Assembly (NCBI RefSeq): GCF_040225985.1 | Contig: NZ_JBBPEU010000001.1 | Coordinates: 248,001 to 312,000 of the forward strand | Length of the DNA stretch: 64,000 bases | Direction: 5' to 3' | DNA from: Shimia sp040225985 | GTDB lineage: Bacteria > Pseudomonadota > Alphaproteobacteria > Rhodobacterales > Rhodobacteraceae | In this document: positions 62,273 to 64,000 of the stretch, piece by piece | Numbering within the stretch: position 1 is the first letter of the stretch | Layout of the letters: each line of letters opens with the position of its first letter | Translations under genes and position numbers: made by a program | The notes under the pieces: model-generated | The model's database searches: none | What the model was told of the DNA's origin: nothing | The model's input: the letters and a program-made list of their open reading frames with translations, nothing else

Positions 62273-63919
62273 ATGACTGAACAATTGCTGAAAGTGCGCG
62301 GTCTCAAGATCGAAGGGCGCAGCGACGAAACTTGGAACCAGATCGTGAATGGCGTCGATATCGATCTTAAAAAGGGCGAAGTTCTTGGTCTGATCGGCGA
62401 ATCCGGTGCGGGTAAATCGACCGTTGGCCTTGCCTCAATGGGCTTTACGCGCGACGGGTGCCGTATTTCCGCAGGATCGGTTGAGTTCGACGGGATTGAT
62501 CTGGTCAATGCATCCGCTGCGGTGAAGCGCAGTCTTCTTGGCAAACGTATCGCTTATGTCGCGCAATCCGCCGCCGCCTCGTTCAACCCGGCGCACAAGC
62601 TGATTGATCAGCACACCGAGGCGCCCACCCAGCACCACGTGATGTCCAAAGCGGAAAGCGAAGCGGACGGGATCGAGCTTTATCGCAAGCTGCGTTTGCC
62701 CAATCCGGAAGAAATTGGGTTCCGCTATCCACATCAGGTGTCAGGGGGTCAGCTTCAACGCGCTATGACAGCTATGGCCATGTCGACGCGTCCGGACCTG
62801 ATTATCTTTGATGAGCCCACCACAGCCCTTGATGTGACAACACAGATTGAGGTTCTGGCGTCGATCCGCGAGATTGTGGAAGAGTTTGACACGGCAGCGA
62901 TTTATATCACCCACGACCTTGCCGTGGTGGCGCAGATGGCCGACAAGATCAAAGTTCTGCTGAAAGGTGACGAGGTTGAAGAGGCCGACACGCGCACAAT
63001 GCTGTCGGACCCCAAAGAGGACTATACCAAGTCGCTCTGGGCCGTACGCAGTTTCCAGAGACCGCAGAAACCTTATATCAGTGGCGGCCAAACACCTGTG
63101 GTTTCTGTTAAGAACGTTACGGCTGCCTATGGCAAGGTCCCCGTTCTGCATGATGTGAGCTTCGACATTCACGAGGCGCGCACGGTTGCGGTTGTCGGAG
63201 AATCCGGCTCGGGTAAATCCACGACGGCGCGCTGCATCACGGGCTTGTTGCCGCCAAAGCAGGGTCATATCGAATTTGATGGCGAGATGTTGCCGCTTGA
63301 TTACCGCAAGCGCAACAAGATGCAATTGCGACAGGCGCAGATGATCTATCAGATGGCCGATACAGCACTGAATCCGCGCAAAACCATCGGCGAGTTGATC
63401 GGCAGGCCTGTCCAATTCTACATGGGATTAACGGGCAAGGAAAAACGCCGGCGTGTCGACCAGTTATTGGAAGAAATCGAACTAGACCCTTCGGTTTACT
63501 ACAGCCGTTTGCCTTCTGAATTGTCCGGTGGTCAAAAACAAAGGATCGGCATTGCGCGCGCTTTGGCGGCCGAACCCAAGTTCATCATCTGCGACGAAGT
63601 CACATCCGCCCTTGATCAACTGGTTGCCGAAGGCATCCTGAAACTGCTTGCCAGGCTTCAGGACGAGCTGAACCTTTCCTACATGTTCATCACGCATGAC
63701 CTTGCAACGGTGAAATCCATCGCGGACGAGGTCGTTGTGATGAAGGACGGGCGTGTGGTCGAACAAGGTGCAAAGGACGAAATGTTCAAACCGCCGCACC
63801 ACCCCTACACAGACCTTCTGCTTAGTTCAGTGCCTGAAATGGATCCGGACTGGCTCACAAATCTTCTTAATGAACGCGGAGTTGATAACATCGGCGACGC
63901 GGCTGTTGATAAGATGTAA
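62273..63919 (+). CDS. ABC importer double ATPase (DppD-DppF fusion)
   Basis: 548 residues with two nucleotide-binding domains. The first has IGESGAGKST, SGGQLQRAM and IFDEPTTALD (residues about 40-190), and the second has VGESGSGKST, SGGQKQRIGIA and CDEVTSALD (about 300-465). It powers the two permeases upstream. Domain order and the oligopeptide-type C-terminus (DLLLSSVPEMD) fit the Dpp/Opp class; substrate unknown. Confidence 0.92.
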   Translation: MTEQLLKVRGLKIEGRSDETWNQIVNGVDIDLKKGEVLGLIGESGAGKSTVGLASMGFTRDGCRISAGSVEFDGIDLVNASAAVKRSLLGKRIAYVAQSAAASFNPAHKLIDQHTEAPTQHHVMSKAESEADGIELYRKLRLPNPEEIGFRYPHQVSGGQLQRAMTAMAMSTRPDLIIFDEPTTALDVTTQIEVLASIREIVEEFDTAAIYITHDLAVVAQMADKIKVLLKGDEVEEADTRTMLSDPKEDYTKSLWAVRSFQRPQKPYISGGQTPVVSVKNVTAAYGKVPVLHDVSFDIHEARTVAVVGESGSGKSTTARCITGLLPPKQGHIEFDGEMLPLDYRKRNKMQLRQAQMIYQMADTALNPRKTIGELIGRPVQFYMGLTGKEKRRRVDQLLEEIELDPSVYYSRLPSELSGGQKQRIGIARALAAEPKFIICDEVTSALDQLVAEGILKLLARLQDELNLSYMFITHDLATVKSIADEVVVMKDGRVVEQGAKDEMFKPPHHPYTDLLLSSVPEMDPDWLTNLLNERGVDNIGDAAVDKM

Positions 63920-63926
63920 ATCGAAT

Positions 63927-63969
63927 CGCCCTTTCTTTCGGGCGTCACAACCATTCGGGAAAACCCGAA
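63927..63969 (+). other. Two hairpins between the ATPase and the next gene
   Basis: CGCCC with GGGCG (63927-63931 and 63940-63944), then TTCGGG with CCCGAA (63954-63959 and 63964-63969) around an AAAA loop. Neither has a T-run. They may act as mRNA processing or stabilising elements that let a downstream binding protein be made in excess. Confidence 0.4.
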
Positions 63970-63991
63970 GTTAAAACATGGGAGATGACAA

Positions 63992-64000
63992 ATGACGAGA
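63992..64000 (+). CDS. Start of a gene cut by the window edge, probably a solute-binding protein
   Basis: ATG at 63992 with GGGAGATG ahead; only three codons (Met-Thr-Arg) are visible. The importer genes upstream lack a periplasmic binding protein, so one is expected here, but nothing in the three codons proves it. Confidence 0.35.

Noticed and set aside
1..64000. Prophage, insertion sequences, CRISPR arrays, tRNA or rRNA genes
   Set aside because: No transposase, integrase, phage structural gene, repeat-spacer array, cloverleaf or rRNA-like stretch was recognised in any part of the window.

Overview
The window is a 64 kb stretch of an alphaproteobacterial chromosome, most probably from a marine Rhodobacteraceae (Roseobacter group) organism. 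This rests on gene content and order: tsaE-amgK-murU-addB-addA-trxA, hslVU, timA-mltA-smr, secB/dnaQ-coaE-aroE-maf, hemJ-rho-mnmE-mnmG-rsmG-parA-parB, rph-rdgB-hemW and hrcA-grpE. It also rests on frequent 4-base ATGA/GTGA gene overlaps and on two perfect copies of the chromosomal parS palindrome. I saw no insertion sequence, prophage, CRISPR array, rRNA or tRNA gene. I would not name a genus.

Layout. 1-9.4 kb is a forward block: the end of a PAS-domain protein, tRNA t6A synthesis (tsaE), muramic acid recycling (amgK, murU), the AddAB recombination nuclease and thioredoxin, closed by a strong terminator. 9.4-16 kb holds an unrecognised reverse-strand protein, hslVU behind a heat-shock-like promoter, an alpha/beta-hydrolase lipoprotein, and a reverse operon of Tim44-like, MltA and Smr proteins. 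16-19.8 kb holds fxsA and secB forward, and the maf-aroE-coaE-dnaQ operon in reverse. 19.82-20.22 kb is the only long gene-free stretch. It is AT-rich, carries DnaA boxes, and I call it the chromosome origin (oriC). From 20.2 to 27.6 kb the hemJ-rho-mnmE-mnmG-rsmG-parA-parB block runs away from it. One parS overlaps the mnmG start and a second lies inside rsmG.

27.6-34.9 kb holds ybaN-hemW-rdgB-rph in reverse, hrcA-grpE forward, and mutS in reverse facing grpE; one hairpin serves the grpE end and contains the mutS stop codon. 35-43.3 kb is metabolic: malic enzyme, a ribokinase-family sugar kinase, exported MsrA, a class-IV aminotransferase translationally coupled to a sulfotransferase-like protein, an SCP2 protein, argG and a membrane protein. 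Between argG and the SCP2 gene lie two 15-bp direct repeats exactly 32 bp apart, a likely operator.

43.3-50.3 kb holds a divergent Hpt / response-regulator-PP2C pair (probable partner-switching control), two Nudix genes around hslO (Hsp33), the CCA-adding enzyme and an ABC exporter. 50.3-60 kb holds an rRNA methyltransferase, two L,D-transpeptidases around a CAP-domain lipoprotein, a 59-residue secreted peptide, hemH, a methyltransferase facing comF, grx-nitrilase-marR, ubiG and prolyl aminopeptidase. 60-64 kb is a peptide-type ABC importer: two permeases and a fused double ATPase, with a probable binding-protein gene just starting at the window edge.

Working together: most genes are housekeeping functions for origin-proximal replication and segregation, genome maintenance, protein quality control, haem, wall turnover and nucleotide-pool cleaning. 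The least-described parts are the reverse gene at 9.46-10.37 kb, the aminotransferase/sulfotransferase pair, the repeat operator near 41.15 kb, the Hpt/PP2C module and the Ala-rich small peptide.
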